Origin: Aradus depressus
Lineage: Eukaryota; Arthropoda; Insecta; Hemiptera; Aradidae
Assembly: GCA_963662175.1 (NCBI GenBank)
Contig: OY759221.1
Coordinates: 18,814,027 to 18,878,026 of the forward strand
DNA length: 64,000 nucleotides
Direction of reading: 5' to 3'
Shown here: piece after piece, positions 1-12,451 of the stretch
How the letters are laid out: each line of letters opens with the position of its first letter
Position numbering within the stretch: the stretch's first letter is position 1
The notes under the pieces: generated by a model
Databases searched by the model: none
Told to the model about the DNA's origin: nothing
Seen by the model: the letters and a program-made list of their open reading frames with translations, nothing else
Made by a program: the position numbers and the translations under genes

Positions 1-655
1 ACGAGATATAATGCTGTCAATAAAATTAAAAAAAAAATAACAATAGTTTTTGATACTTAACATTTGAAAGTGATCACTCGATTAACCTATTCATACCATT
101 TGTAACAATAATCTCGGACGTTTTTCCGAATACTTTTGCCAACATATGTGTATGTAAAAATGAATACATATTATATTTATTATCCGTTCCTCCATAATTT
201 CCTTGAGTTATTCATTTTTCATTATTTTATTTTCTTGCTCAACTGTTAATACATTGGATCATTGGAATGCCCTAATGACCTACCTTTGAAAAATATTAAA
301 AATTCTTTACCTGTATTTTTTATATTTCTATGATAATTCTACCTATAGATATTTTTTTACTTATTTGAAATTGTTGAAAAAATTAATTTTGTTTTGCAAT
401 TTATTTACTCAAAATTATTTATATTTTTCTAAACAAAAATATATAATATACAAGAATATTTAATTTGATTTTCGTTGTTTTTGGTTCAAAAACTTTTAAA
501 ATTTGAGAATAATTTTTAAATAATTATTATTTTTATTCAAAATGAAATTCTTTAGAAACGCTCTTTAAAATATTTCTATATATTTGATTAGTTTCGAATA
601 TAACCTTTGACTTTACATATAAAAATAAAAAACTGACACAGCATCGTTGTTTAAG
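1..655. other. AT-rich DNA, no gene seen
   Basis: Very AT-rich sequence with short homopolymer runs. No splice-flanked open frame, RNA gene or repeat-family copy was recognised. Confidence 0.6.
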
Positions 656-660
656 TTACG

Positions 661-835
661 TTATTATGGCTCATGCCCGGGCTTTAACTTCGAGGACATA
701 TCGCCAGCTACCAGAGCGCTCTTTCGTCACTCTGGTGAATGCGTGTCTGACTATTCTGGCTAGTTCTAAATTTTGCCTACCTACTAGCCTATTCACTTAG
801 GTTATGGGTGATGATCGGGTTTCGAACCCTCGTTA
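661..835 (-). mobile_element. SINE family S1, internally deleted copy
   Basis: Read on the minus strand, it has the tRNA-like B box (GGTTTCGAACC type) near 825 and the conserved 3' end ending GCCCGGGCATGAGCCATAAT near 663. The middle of the consensus, with the TTCGGATGG hairpin block, is missing. It is an old, shortened copy. Confidence 0.75.
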
Positions 836-1030
836 AGAGATAAGAAAAGGCTGATATTATTTTTATTGTGTATATTTTGAAAGCTCTGATTTAAAATAAG
901 TGTTGGACGTACGTTTGTGACAAATTAGTCTTGGTTTCGAGAGAGGAAGACCAGAAATTCATAAGAGATTCCACAATGCAAGTTTTTTTGGAATGAGATA
1001 TATCAATTTAACTTCCATTGTTTAGATTAT

Positions 1031-1170
1031 GAACCAGACCCGCTTTCCGAAGACTATAGTGTCATCCTAAGTAGTATATCATTCACATGGGTCTACTAAA
1101 GAGTTTAAACGCTGCTCTGCTTGATATACCACTCAGGGTGATACTGTAGTGTTCGAAAACCGGTTTTGCA
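1031..1170. mobile_element. Family H palindrome, old degenerate copy
   Basis: Two imperfect inverted arms (about 1031-1081 and 1120-1170). The right arm ends in GAAAACCGGTTTTGC and the left arm, on the minus strand, aligns with it. Both align with the hammerhead-bearing arms at 29.3 kb, which also carry GAAAACCGG. The CUGANGA box is degraded to CTCAGGG on the plus arm, so no active ribozyme is expected. I read it as an ancient relative of the 29.3-kb element. Confidence 0.45.
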
Positions 1171-1364
1171 TAACACAATTAATGAGATGATTTTTTTTCT
1201 ATTATATTTGGCAAAAATTCATTTCATGCATTGAAAATATAATATTTAGAACATTTCACTCCCGGCTTTAGTGAGAAAATGAGCAGTCAAGTATAGCAAA
1301 TGGATAAATTACGTTAAAGCAGTCTGTGGTTGAAGAATGAAAACACTTTTCATATTTCCCCGCA

Positions 1365-1685
1365 ATTCCTCTGGAGGGTTCTTCTTTTCTACTATATTTC
1401 TGGACGATTACATGTACATCCCTCAGGAATCCTGAGGACGCAACGTATAAAGGTTCATTGTGATTTAAGGAAAGGTTGTGTAAAGGTTAACTGTGATCTG
1501 AGGAAGGTTAGTGTAAAGGTTCATTGTGATCTGAGGAAGGTTAGTGTAAAGGTTCATTGTGATCGGAGGAAGGTTAGTGTAAAGGTTCACTGTGATCTGA
1601 GGAAAATTAGTGTAAAGGTTCACTGTGATCTGAGGATGTATAATCGTCCGGAAAGTCATCGGAAAGAAGACACCTCTAGAAGTAT
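1365..1685. mobile_element. Inverted-repeat element (MITE-like) around a minisatellite
   Basis: Diverged inverted repeats of about 55 bp flank the minisatellite at 1447-1640. The left one contains CTGGACGATTACATGTACAT. The right one, inverted, contains CCGGACGATTATACAT. No clean target duplication is visible. A 120-codon open frame across the unit exists only because the 33-bp period is a multiple of three. Confidence 0.55.
1447..1640 (+). repeat. 33-bp minisatellite, about 6 units
   Basis: Units have the form GTAAAGGTTCATTGTGATCT followed by GAGGAAGGTTAGT, period 33 bp, with a few substitutions per unit. The array fills the inside of the inverted-repeat element at 1365-1685. Confidence 0.9.
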
Positions 1686-1739
1686 TCTTTAAAAAAAATG
1701 AACTACGAGCATCTGAGAGGAGCCCAAAAATCAACAGAA

Positions 1740-2920
1740 TTTCTTCTTCAATATTTTTATTTTTTAATATATGATGCAGTGTAATAAAGCTTAATTTAGA
1801 AAAGATATATTTTTCGATTTTAGAGGGACTTATAATATCTGCATCTTCAGCGACAGTTTGTTTCTATTCCAAGTTTTGAACTTTTGGAATATAAGCAAAT
1901 AATGACATCTTGTAAAAAATGCTTTCTATTCAGAACATGAAGTAAGTGACCTTTAACGTCAGCAATCAACAGAGGCAGACGAGCCTCAGAATGTCAGAAT
2001 TATTGATATATTTTTAAATTGTCAACATATATTTCCAACATTTTGTAACAAAATGAATATGGTTCTTTCTTTGAAATAGTTTTTCTCAAAATAACTTTAT
2101 CTACTACTCAAATTTGAAATATTTGTAGTCAATTTCTTATAATAGAGAAATTAATTTTTTTTTAGTTTAAAATTTTTTTTTTCCTTCTATATAAGAAATG
2201 TTAAATAACTAATATTGATTTTTCAGACTCAAAAGTACAGTTTCAAGCCACATGGATCAAATAGTTGTACGGCAACTAGAAAAAATAATCCAAATATTTA
2301 ACTTTGTTAAAATGTCTATTAAATTGTCACTTAGGAATATGATAACAACAAATTAGGGCTTATTTTAGCACCTGACTATATCTATTTAAACGTAATTGCA
2401 GTGAAAAAACGTAAGTATACAAGTTAATAATTCGTGTCAAAAATTACGTAATGAAGTCAACGAATGAAAACCGGCGCCAAAGAATATAACTAATAATAAT
2501 AAGTAGAAATGGCAGACATTTTCAGGAACCTCACAAAAGTAAATAGTGAACATTTTTTGTGAACTGGACGATTTACGATACGACTGTTATAGTGGTCTGG
2601 GTCGATATTGGAAAGTGAATCATAATTTTTACAAACTGTTATTTAAATATTATGTTTCTTTTTAGAAATGTTATTGTTCGAATACCTATTTTATTATCTT
2701 GTTAATAAAATATTTCATAAGCGTTGTAAAATTCTTAATCTGAACGATAAATAAACATATGTTTATTTTTATATGTAATATGTCGCATTAAATTATAAAT
2801 TTGAACAATTTTATTTTTAATTGATTTTTGTTGTTTAAGCCAAATAAAACACTTTATAACTATTAATTTGTTTAATTTCTAAAGTAATGAAACTTAACTA
2901 AACAGTGTCTAGGATGTGGA
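1740..2920. other. AT-rich DNA, no gene seen
   Basis: Intronic or intergenic-looking sequence. No repeat-family copy or coding exon could be supported. Confidence 0.5.
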
Positions 2921-2974
2921 ACCTATGGCCCGGTGTGACAGAGGCGGTGGACGACCTATTGTGTGGCGGCTCTA

Positions 2975-3165
2975 TAGTTAGTTATTATCGCCTACTACCA
3001 GAGCGCTCTTTCATCGCTCTGGTGGACATGAGGCCGACACTACTCTAGATGTCCTAAATTTTGCCTGCCCTAAATTTGTATTCACCTAGGGAAGGGTCTT
3101 TAACGAGTATCTGACATCGTAAAGACTCCATCGCCAACGAAAGACGGCGTGCTCAAGGTTTATAT
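2975..3165 (-). mobile_element. SINE family S1, truncated copy
   Basis: It carries the CAGAGCGCTC hairpin, the TAAATTTTGCC block and the GACATCGTA block in S1 order on the minus strand. It stops before the tRNA-like head, so it is 5'-truncated. Confidence 0.75.
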
Positions 3166-3194
3166 GTAAGATCCATTTTAGTCTTGTCTCTATA

Positions 3195-3346
3195 AGGGTG
3201 TTGTTATTGGTTATTTACACAACATCCACGGCCATGGGAGGGAAGTATATCTATAAAATAAAACTCTCTCGACGAGAATCGAACCCGCAACCTTGGTGAT
3301 ACCATGCGACGAAAGCCCTACTCAAAAAGCACTCACGGCCCAGATC
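3195..3346 (-). mobile_element. SINE family S2 (second tRNA-derived SINE)
   Basis: On the minus strand there is a tRNA-like B box, GCGGGTTCGATTCTCG, followed by a body with CCTCCCATGGCCGTGGATGT. The same B box and body are found in plus orientation at 25400-25560. The head differs from S1, so this is a separate family. Confidence 0.65.
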
Positions 3347-3556
3347 TAGGAATAAGTACAAAATATTATTCACAGTAAATAACTAGGGCAAATAACTAAC
3401 TTCTCAACACACTAAACCTTTGGGTTTATAAGTTTCTTCTTGAGGAGTTATTAAATATTTAAATGGTTATAATTTTTTAGGGTAGTTATTTGACGAAATA
3501 TGAAACAAAAGATAATAATAAATAGGCGATATAGACATCCAAAAGAGGACGCCGCG

Positions 3557-3890
3557 GCGCGCCAGTAGCTCAGTGGTATGCGTGCTTCATTACTGACCTA
3601 TAGATCGCGGGTTCGAAACCTGATCGAGGCCCTTAGGTTTTTCACCTGGGAGGTGAAAAAAAACAAACCTTGAGCACATCGTCCTTCGGATGAGTTGTTA
3701 CGCGATGCTCCCGAGCCTGTGATATGTCAGTTACTCATTAAAGATCCCTACCATACGTGAATAAACCTATTAGACAAAAAGGACTCCCACAGAAGTCGGG
3801 CTCATGTCTATCAGAGTGACGAAAGAGCGCTCTGGTAGCAGGCGATATGACATCGTAGTTAAAGCCCAGGCATGTGCCATACTAAGTAAC
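3557..3890 (+). mobile_element. SINE family S1, near full-length
   Basis: The tRNA-like head carries an A box (TAGCTCAGTGG) and a B box (GGTTCGAAACC). The body has a T-rich/A-rich hairpin around CTGGGAGG, then the TCCTTCGGATG block, and the tail ends GCCCAGGCATGTGCCATA. This copy uses TTTTTCACC pairing with GGTGAAAAA where other copies use TTTATTTTA with TAAAATAAA. It therefore keeps the hairpin with different bases. Confidence 0.85.
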
Positions 3891-3899
3891 TACACCAAA

Positions 3900-4800
3900 C
3901 GGGAGATTTGTAAAAAAAAGAATATTTTTTAGGTGCACCAACTGACCTTAAATCAAATCTCTGAAATTCCTTAAAGATGGATTCTCTAGAGTATTCCCGA
4001 AACCGAACAGAACCTAAATTTCATAAACTAATATGTTCCCGGGTGATGTTATAACAAAATAAATAAAAAAACAAATTTATTAAGAAACAATTTATTTCTT
4101 TTAATACCTATTATTAACACAGAAAGTGAATTTATTACATATAATTTAGTGTTATTAACAAGCATATTTCTGGCTTAATAGAACAATTTACAGTCTGAAA
4201 AAATATAGCAGATAGCTTACTTAAAAAAAAAATAATAATAAATTAAACAAATCTACAAGAATTAGAGTGACAAAGAAAACACGGGCGGAATTGAAATTTC
4301 CACATTTTCTCCATACAATTCTTTTTTCAACAGAATTTTTCTGAAAAAAAAAAAAATCATGAAAATCTTTTGACCAAATGTTCCAGAACACTTTAATAGC
4401 CTTAGCAAACAATAATAATAGAAAAAAATACAAATATAAATAAATACAAAACTATCCGTAAGATCAAGAATTTTGAATAAACAAAAAAAAAAAAAAGGGA
4501 GAATTTAATCTTGAAATAGTAGTATTTTGAAAAAAAAAAAAAAATAAAGAAAGAAAGAAGAAAAGTCATACCAATTACTTCTAAAGACTAGTCATTTTAT
4601 AACAAATAATATTCAGTACAAATACAAGTAGGATGATCACAAAAAAATAAAAATATAATAATTATTATAAAGCAAAAAATGTTACATATAAAATATTTAC
4701 AAATGTTGTCTTGCTTTCTTTGAACATATTCAACGATTTGGGACGACAATATTTAAAATGTCTATTGTTATGTGAAACAATAGGAACGATGGCAGAAATT
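3900..4800. other. AT-rich DNA, no gene seen
   Basis: Contains A-runs near 4341, 4483 and 4531. The minus-strand open frame at 4221-4433 is low-complexity and not credible as a gene. Confidence 0.5.
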
Positions 4801-4804
4801 TGTT

Positions 4805-5450
4805 GTTGAAAAATGTATGGGGGAAGTTAGGTAAAAATAAAGATAACTCCAAAGCAGGGGTCTGTCCCGTTGGGGAGGGTTATCAGTCTGCGAGTCTCTG
4901 GTTGTCCGAAACTCCTAACCACCTTCCATCTTCTGCTGGAGAAGCTGCACAAAAAATAAAATTAACTGGAATAAAAGAGGTCGACACTGAAGCAATAAGG
5001 TTAAAATGAAATTACGCAGGACAATAGGCTTTCGCTGAAGCGGACAATAGTCTCTGGTTGTCACCTGGAATAAAAGAGGTTAACTTAAGCATGAAGGTTA
5101 AAATGAAACTACGCAGGACAATAGGCTTTTCCTAAAACGGACAATAGTCTCTGGTTGTCAGAAACTCCTAACTACTTTCTGCTGAAGAAGCTGCACAAAA
5201 AAGAAAAAGGAATAATAGAGGTTGAAACTTAAGCAAGAAGTTTAAAATGAAATTAGACAGGAGAATAGGCTTTCGCTGAAGTGGACAATAGTCTCTGGTT
5301 GTCAGAAACTCCTAACTACCTTCTGCAGAAGAAGCTGCACAAAAAAGAAAAAAGAAACTGGAATAAAAGAGGCTGACACTTAAGCAAGAAGGTAAAAATG
5401 AAATTACGCGGGGCAATAGGCTTTTGCTAAAGCGGACAATAGGAAATGGT
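4805..5450 (+). repeat. Tandem repeat, about 145-bp unit, 4 imperfect copies
   Basis: The block GTCAGAAACTCCTAACTACC, then a GCTGCACAAAAAA stretch, then GGACAATAGGCTTTCGCTGA, recurs at about 4897, 5150 and 5295. A deleted unit sits near 5050. No inverted termini were seen. Confidence 0.75.
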
Positions 5451-5521
5451 CAGAGAGGATCTCCGAAGGATAAGTGTTTCATATATTTGAAGCTCCTGGA
5501 TTCAAAAAATAAAGAAAAAAA

Positions 5522-5645
5522 AAATGACTGTGTGTATCTGATAGAATGAAAATTTGACACCACATTTTATATGTGGTCCAAAAGAAGAGGAGGATTAGAG
5601 GGGGCTTAACTCCAAAACTGCCGATGGAATGACCAAAAAGCCTAC
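5522..5645 (+). repeat. Family T fragment
   Basis: A single internal unit (CATTTTATATGTGGTCC, then GGGGGCTTAACTC, then AACTGCCGATGGAATGA) matching the internal unit of family T. Both ends are missing. Confidence 0.55.
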
Positions 5646-5749
5646 AAGTAAGACATTTACTGAATTTCAGCCATTATAGGCAAACAAAAAGGGTTTACTG
5701 GCGAAAACTGAAAGTTGATTCCAAATAAGCTGCGTGTTTCACCAACTGT

Positions 5750-5893
5750 GACTCAAGCCTGGCCTTTAACTAAGAGGTCATATCTCTTTCGTCGCTCTGG
5801 TGGATATAAGCCCTACTCTTCAGTGGGAGTTCTAAATCTTGTCAACCTAGATACAACTAGGATAGGGTCTTTAAACGATTCTCTGACATCATA
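5750..5893 (-). mobile_element. SINE family S1, 3' fragment
   Basis: Diverged copy holding only the region from the CTCTGG hairpin to GACATCAT. The tRNA-like head is absent. Confidence 0.65.
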
Positions 5894-5899
5894 CCTTAT

Positions 5900-8095
5900 G
5901 TGGTTCTAGATACACAAAATAACCATTTGTTGTTGATACATTCGTTCTGTCAGATATCGTGTTCATAGAATAGAAAAAAAGGTCGGAAAATATACAATTG
6001 CATAATTTCCTCTATACCTTCGTATATCTCTGGAAGTAAATGTGTCCTTGACCATTTATTCAAGAAAGCAAGATAACAATACAACTCAACATAAAAGAAA
6101 ATAATTTTCTGAAGACTTTCAAACAAAATTATCCACGGTATAAAATAAAGCAGTTACATTTTTTTTTTTAAAGTACATATAATAAATATATACATCAAAA
6201 CAGTGAAATATACATTAGAATTGTTTTAGCTTCACCTTACATTTTTAAAAGATTCCATAGATCTTATCTAGCGAGAGCATAAGCTGGTTATTGTATAGTA
6301 ATTCGAATATTATAGATAAAATAAAGTATTTTCAAAACTTGAATTTACAAATAGGATTTCATTAAAATCTTAATTTAATCAGCTTTACGCTCAATTAAAC
6401 ATAATCGATATATACTTAAAACTGCTTACAGGGTTTTCATAATTATTAAAAATATACATATACTGCAGAAAATAAATTAGAATTAATGATAAAACCTGCT
6501 ACAAGTAACATAAACTTAATATATTTAATAAATTTATATTCAAAATTCTAGCCCAATAATAATTTTGATTTCTTTTCTAAAAACTGTATTTGTACGATTA
6601 ACACACTTGGAGAATGTTGGAACATAGAGGTTATTTTTTGTTCAACAATATAATTTTATTAGACTTTATTTTTTCATTATTTATACGAAAACCTACATAA
6701 CCATTAACTATTTTTAATGTTGAAATTATTTTTCATGTTTTTATTCTCCAGTCAATATTTATATGATAAAAAAAAAAACATTTTTGACGTTGAATCGTTT
6801 AATATCCAAAGCAGTGGGCAGAATCTAAATATATTCTGTAATTTTTATTTAATAAATGTTCAATTATTGGTACTTAAAAAATTGTTAATCTATGGAACCT
6901 TTATGTAATATTTTTTTTATTTCGTAAATAAAAAATATATACATTTTCCCTAGACGATATATATATACTTAATCAATCGTTCATGGCCAATCATTCTAAT
7001 GTATAATTCATGAAAATATATAGGTACAAATGATGAGAGACCTACAACAATTATATGTTATAACAGTGATAGATTTATTTATATAACTAATTATATGTAT
7101 ATACAGATTATGTCAACATGTATCGTCAACCACTAAATTTATTTTTCTGCCAAAATGATAAAGAAAATAGCCACAAAAGTTGTAATGGCACTCCGGGAGA
7201 ATAAAATAAAATAATAATAAATGAAATAATACAAAAAATTTAAATAATGTCGAAAAGTATTTATACAATATCACAGGTAATTCCTAAAATTTAACACCAA
7301 ATCCCAATATTGGTATATAAATATATTTTTTATTCAATTTAATTTATGATACAATTTTAAAATTTTAACTTTTTTTACATATAAATTCCGTGGCGTCGGT
7401 AACTGCAACTAATTTGAAATAATTTTTTTCAAAAATTAATTTTGGAATCACAACGATACACCAATCATAAGAAAACATCAACTTTATACATTTATTCGTG
7501 ATCAAACAGCTCTACTATTATATATATGTATGTATATAATATATATAAAGTGAGCTGAGATTATAATTAAAAAGTCATATAAATAATACATTTTTTTTTT
7601 TTTCAACTTTAATATTTATGTACAATCACTATGAAAATCAATTTTTTTTTTTTTTAAATATTCAATTCCAATTTATACATCTTAACAAGAATTAAACAAA
7701 CAAAAAAAATATATACTCATTAATTCGCTGAAAGTAGTTTTATAATATATAATAGTTTACAGTGAGTGTATTTACAAAGATTAGATAGTTGAGGCGGGGT
7801 TAGGAAATACACTGGCTAGATTAAATTGTATAATGTTGCGCAAAGAGTCGCAAAACGAAAATTGAGCGAAACATTGCCCCATTTTGGCAAATAAAAAGTA
7901 AAGTAAGTTATATAACATCAAGTTAACTATTGCTTTGTATGGTAAATACATTTTCCAAATTCTGAAATCTAGATTTCATGTGAAATTATTTGTTAAACGT
8001 ATTGCTTGAAGTAAATTTTTTTTTTCATTGAAGCTTCAGTTTTTACAATCAGATCTTTGATTGTCCCCGAAAATATATATTAAACAAAACAAATA
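5900..8095. other. AT-rich DNA, no gene seen
   Basis: Long AT-rich stretch with short AT microsatellites (near 7520-7550). Nothing coding or repeat-family-like could be supported. Confidence 0.5.
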
Positions 8096-8100
8096 TTTCA

Positions 8101-8530
8101 CTTCCCCACCTATACGAAGTATAGGGGTAGTTATGTAACCGGACTGAAATTCGAAGCAGAGTTTTCAACGGAATTTCATGTTTTCCGATCTCCATATTCT
8201 AAATATGAAAAACAAAAAATCTGTGTTTATAAAAATTAAATTTTATATGTGTAACCAGAACTGCATAAGGACGTCACTAACTAATTTTCAGCGGAATCGG
8301 CCAGAAAGGGAGGGGTCAGACGAGGCTCAATTCAAAAGCACTAATAACTGCCGATCTAATGAATTTATTGACATAAAATTTAGTATAAGGATTTAGGAGC
8401 CTCTGTAAGTCAACTATTGAATATTAGCTCAAACGATCGACTTGTTTTGAAGGGGGAGCGAAAAGTTAATAGAATAATTCGTTCTGGGGAAGTACATAGC
8501 TAATGATACACCGACATTTTTTTTTTCTGA
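8101..8530 (+). mobile_element. Family T element, short copy
   Basis: Defines the family's two ends. The left end has the hairpin CTATACGAAGTATAG after CTTCCCCA. The right end has GGGGAAGTACATAGC, then GATNCACCGAC and a T run. The inside is one to two units of the form AATAACTGCCGATCTAATGA with GACATAAAATTTAGTATAAG. No protein is encoded. Terminal hairpins plus a tandem core resemble non-autonomous Helentrons (DINE-1/HINE type). That assignment is inference. Confidence 0.7.
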
Positions 8531-9285
8531 AAATTTCCGAAAAAATAAACGAAACAAAATTATATATTTTTCAACAAGTTTATAAAAAAATTATAACAAG
8601 CTCAACAGAATATTTTTATAATAAGCACAATAATTCAATAATTTTCGATGCACTTTATATTGTCTTTGCAGCAAGTTAATAGAGCCAAAAAATATATATA
8701 TATATTTTTGGGAAGACAACTATCGTTTCGATTATTTTTTATAAGCTGTATATATATATATATATACAACACGAGATATTATGTGCCAAAATGTAAATAC
8801 ATCAAACAGACAGTAACATCATGATAGATTCATTTAAATATTACAAAAATATGGGTTGTTTTCTTACATAGTTCTCAATAAACAAATAAAGTGATATCAT
8901 AAACAACTAACAACTATTTTCTTTAACATCATTCACATGTACTCTCTTACTAACGAACAATTGGTACATATTTACAATATATGGCACCTGCAAAAAACCA
9001 AACGTTTTTACCAGGTTAAAAGCTAATAATAATATTTTAAATACAAAGTTTCAAAAACAAAAATTAATAATAAGTCGTGTATTTTTAAGTAAGTTTCCTA
9101 GTTTCAACTATTTCAACTTTTGACTGGATGGTGACCAAATGCTTGATATGAGATTGGATTTTTGAAAGCAATGGGCGTAAAATGGAACATTCCCTGGATA
9201 GGTTTATATTTCTTTCCAGTCACATTACATAGATGAGTATATTTGGTGAGTAAACTATCTTGTAAGACAAAATTCACATAAAAAA
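8531..9285. other. AT-rich DNA, no gene seen
   Basis: Contains (TA)n runs at about 8693-8706 and 8748-8764. No feature beyond these. Confidence 0.45.
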
Positions 9286-9289
9286 GGGA

Positions 9290-10115
9290 TTTAAGATAAT
9301 TATTCCAAATCGGGCCTCCATCACAAATCGCGCCCAATTTTTTTTAGTAATTCGCATAATCAACAGCCACATGAAAACATTAATATCAAGTCGGGAGAAT
9401 AAAAAATACGTATATATCAAGTTCACAAAAAAAAGTTATTTCTCAATATAAACGATATAATATGTCAACTATTCTTTATATTTTACTTAAAATTGAATGA
9501 AATAATCTAGGATAAGAGCATAAAACTGTAAACCACAGTAAGAATTTCAAAAATCCAGTTGATGTATCCGAAAAAATAAAATTTTGATCCTCCTGTCGGA
9601 CCTTTTAGTGAAACAGTCCAGGTTTAGATATAGAGAAACCCCATGGGGGAGCATAACAAAAATATCTAATTGACATATTATATCGTTTATATTGAGAAAT
9701 AATTTGTTTTATCAACTAGATATTTATGTTATGCTCCCCCATGGGGTTTCTGTATATTAGGAGAATCTGGACTGTTTCATTAAAAGGACCGACGGGAAGG
9801 TCAACATTTTATTTTTTCGAATAAATCAACTGAATTTATGAAATTCTTACGATGGTTTATAGATTTATGCTCTAATCCTGGATTATTTCATTCAATATTA
9901 AGAAAAATATAAAGAATAGTTGACATATTATATAATTTATATTGAGAAATAAATTTTTTTTTTTCTTTCCCCAACTTAATATGTTTATACTAATATGTTA
10001 TATTAATGTTTTCATGTTCCTGTTGATTATGAGAATTACTAAAAAAAAAAATTGGGCGCGATTTGGGGTGGAGGCCCGATTCGGAATAATTACCGGAATT
10101 AACAAATGAAAGTAA
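9290..10115. repeat. Large imperfect palindrome, about 820 bp
   Basis: Landmarks pair across the centre near 9690. GGGCCTCCATCACAAATCGC (9313) pairs with the inverse of GGGGTGGAGGCCC (10065). CCCCATGGGGGAGCATAAC (9640) pairs with its inverse at 9730. The GACATATTATATCGTTTATA block also recurs inverted. The arms are diverged and interrupted, so the palindrome is old. No hammerhead motif was found in the arms. Confidence 0.7.
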
Positions 10116-10139
10116 GCAGAAAAGATGTTTTTCAAAATT

Positions 10140-10975
10140 TGGGATGTTTTCAAGATGTTTTATATTGTCTAATTCCACGAAAATATATATGTTACTGTTA
10201 ATTTGATAAATTTAGTTATTATACATAATAACTGGTTATTTTACAAAATAACTACCGTTCTTGGTTAATATGACAAATTATTCACAGTTTCTTAAAATTT
10301 ATCATATTAACCAGTTATTATACATAATATAAAACTCACCTTGTTAATATGATAAATTTTTTACTTTTGTCACAAATTAATCATATTAACTGGCTATTAT
10401 GCATAATAGCTGAAAACCTGTGGCTTTACACGGGTAAAGTATATGTTAAAGCTAGAACCTGTACTACTTCAAATATAGGAACGACGGGAGGGGCAGATAT
10501 ATCGTCCCGCCGACGGAACGCCGGCAAATACGCCCCCAAATTTTGTAATATTTCGATTTATGTTTGTTCTAGGAATTTATGTACCCAGATGAATGATTAT
10601 CGCTGTTAGACAGCTTACAACAATGGAAATTGAGGTGTGGTCGAGCTAATTAATAAGTACCTACCGAATATTTGTCTTATTTATTTATAATAGCAACAAT
10701 TATGTATAATAGCCACACTAGTTTGGCTATTATACAAAATAACCAGTTAACTTAGTAAATTCAACTAAATTAATCACTTTAGCTGTTCACGTTGGATATT
10801 TTACAAAATAACCAGATAAAGTAATAATTTTTTTTTTCAATTTGCCATATTAACCAGTTTTTTTGTTATTATATAAAATAACCGGTGATTATACATAATA
10901 GCAGATTTATCAAATTAACAGTAACATATACATAAAGTATTTGTTTCAACTTACGCCGAAAGTCGAACTGGCACA
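10140..10975. mobile_element. Family H-like element remnant split by a MITE
   Basis: The left piece TATTGTCTAATTCCACGAAA (10161) and right piece TACATAAAGTATTTG (10927) join to match the segments at 59.07 and 62.42 kb (TTGTCYAATTYCA, then ATATATA and AAGTG). No intact ribozyme was found, so the relation to family H is tentative. Confidence 0.35.
10190..10926. mobile_element. MITE, 737 bp, TA target duplication
   Basis: Terminal inverted repeats TGTTACTGTTAATTTGATAA at both ends, flanked by TA. Subterminal inverted motifs (TAGTTATTATACATAATAAC and GTTATTTTACAAAATAAC) are repeated many times. The core at 10430-10660 has higher GC content and no clear gene, although an 86-codon open frame crosses it. 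The TA duplication suggests Tc1/mariner-type mobilisation (inference). Confidence 0.75.
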
Positions 10976-10979
10976 TTGT

Positions 10980-11660
10980 ATATGTTTTTGTAGAATTATA
11001 CAATATAAAGGTAATCAAGTTCTTGGTTTTGATTTGTTTCTGGCGAGTCGAAGAGACAACATTTCCAATCTCTTTAAATACGGCATTTGGTGTATACTGT
11101 TTATTTAAATTATTATTATTTTGTATTTCTTTTAATTATTCATCAAAAGTATTGTAGGTAATTATGTGCTCAAATTTAAACCAAATGCGTATCCCAAAAT
11201 TATGCAAATTGTAAAACAAAAGATTACTTATTAAAATATTTATATAAATATATTTATATTTTTTACATTAATCACGAAAGAAAAATAATAAGAGACCCGT
11301 TATTATTTTTTTCTCCTATGAAACTACATTATTATAAAATTATTTCCCTTGAAAACAAAAATAAATACATATAGGAAACATACAGAAAATATTCACCATT
11401 AAGGATAGTTGGCGAGCTGAAAGAAATATTGTTCAATGAGTGATCGATGTTTTTGGAACTGAAGAATACCTTCCTCTCCTGACCCAACTCAAATATCAAG
11501 TTTCACCGCACAGACTATAGGACCATAACCAACTCCATGTTACCTGCTCAATGACTGTTCGTAGGAGAGAATAAGAAATGAATTTTCAATTGTATACATA
11601 CATATACACACAAATATAGATAAATATTTGTCTTTGTAAATCCTAATTTAAGATTATATG
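10980..11660. other. Likely 3' UTR / downstream region of the glypican gene
   Basis: Lies directly 3' of the glypican stop codon on the minus strand and contains no recognisable repeat. The UTR end could not be fixed because many AATAAA-like words occur in this AT-rich DNA. Confidence 0.4.
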
Positions 11661-11665
11661 TCGTT

Positions 11666-11832
11666 CTAAAGATTCCCTCTTGTCGATACGAAGAGGAGGA
11701 GGATCGTGAAGAATAGAGACGCCTGTAGAGTTTCTGAAGATGAAGTACTCTTGGGTTTGGCTGCTTCGTCACTTCGACCAGACAGTGGAACATTCTTTGA
11801 GTCAATTCTGTTTTTGTCGATATCTTCATCAT
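11666..11832 (-). CDS. Glypican, last coding exon (GPI signal)
   Basis: Glypicans are GPI-anchored heparan sulfate proteoglycans on the cell surface that modulate Wnt, Hedgehog and BMP-type ligands. This exon starts after the acceptor CTGTTTCAG. It begins with two bases that complete a GAT codon carried over from the exon at 13384-13528. It encodes 54 residues: an acidic start (DDEDIDKNRIDSK), a Ser-rich linker (STSSSETLQ) and a hydrophobic C-terminus (ASLFFTILLLFVST), then TAG at 11668-11666. A small-residue stretch followed by a hydrophobic tail is what a GPI-attachment signal needs. The competing minus-strand frame starting with Met through the same DNA is a shadow. Phase agreement with the neighbouring exon supports this frame. 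Confidence 0.85.
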
Positions 11833-12077
11833 CTGAAACAGAGAAGTTCGTTTTAAATTCATACTTCGTTTAATTATTTATTTTGAAATATCCTGCCTCT
11901 CACCAAGTTTTTCTCTTTTGTTGAGGAACCGAAGCAAGAACTAACAGCTTTGATTATAAAAGAAATATTGACATAAATATGAGCTATTCGAAGATCAGAA
12001 AACCGAAAACCTGTGTATTGATGAGAGTATATAGATAGCACTTTATTTAAATCAAAGAAACGACAGAGTAAAAAATA

Positions 12078-12451
12078 TCGTCGCCTTAGATGCAACATTG
12101 AGCATCTCAATTTTTATCGAAAATCAACAATGCACATTACTGGATTCAAGTTTTTACCCCAAATACGATGAAACCATTAGTTTTAGGGATTCACCACCAG
12201 GAGCGTCACTAAAAACATTTTTGCTAATAATGGGCGTCTCAAAACGTCTGGAGTCGTCAACTTTGTGCATCTCAACGAAATTCCATTAAATGCATAGTTT
12301 CTGTTTTGTGACTATTTCTCATGGAAATCAGACTGAAGATTCTTATTATAATGTTTCCGGCAATATAAAACTGGTATCAGATTCGGAGTTTTTTGCTTCC
12401 CTTGTGAAATAACGAAATTTGAGATGCACAATGTTGCATCTTAGGCGACGA
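12078..12451. mobile_element. MITE, 374 bp, TA target duplication
   Basis: Near-perfect terminal inverted repeats TCGTCGCCTTAGATGCAACA at both ends with TA duplicated outside (12076-12077, 12452-12453). A second inverted motif, GAGCATCTCAA / TTGAGATGC, lies just inside. It is non-coding and sits in the intron before the last glypican exon. Tc1/mariner-like by its target duplication. Confidence 0.8.

Noticed and set aside
1330..1692. 120-residue plus-strand open frame
   Set aside because: Arises from a 33-bp minisatellite. The repeated residues are translated repeat units.
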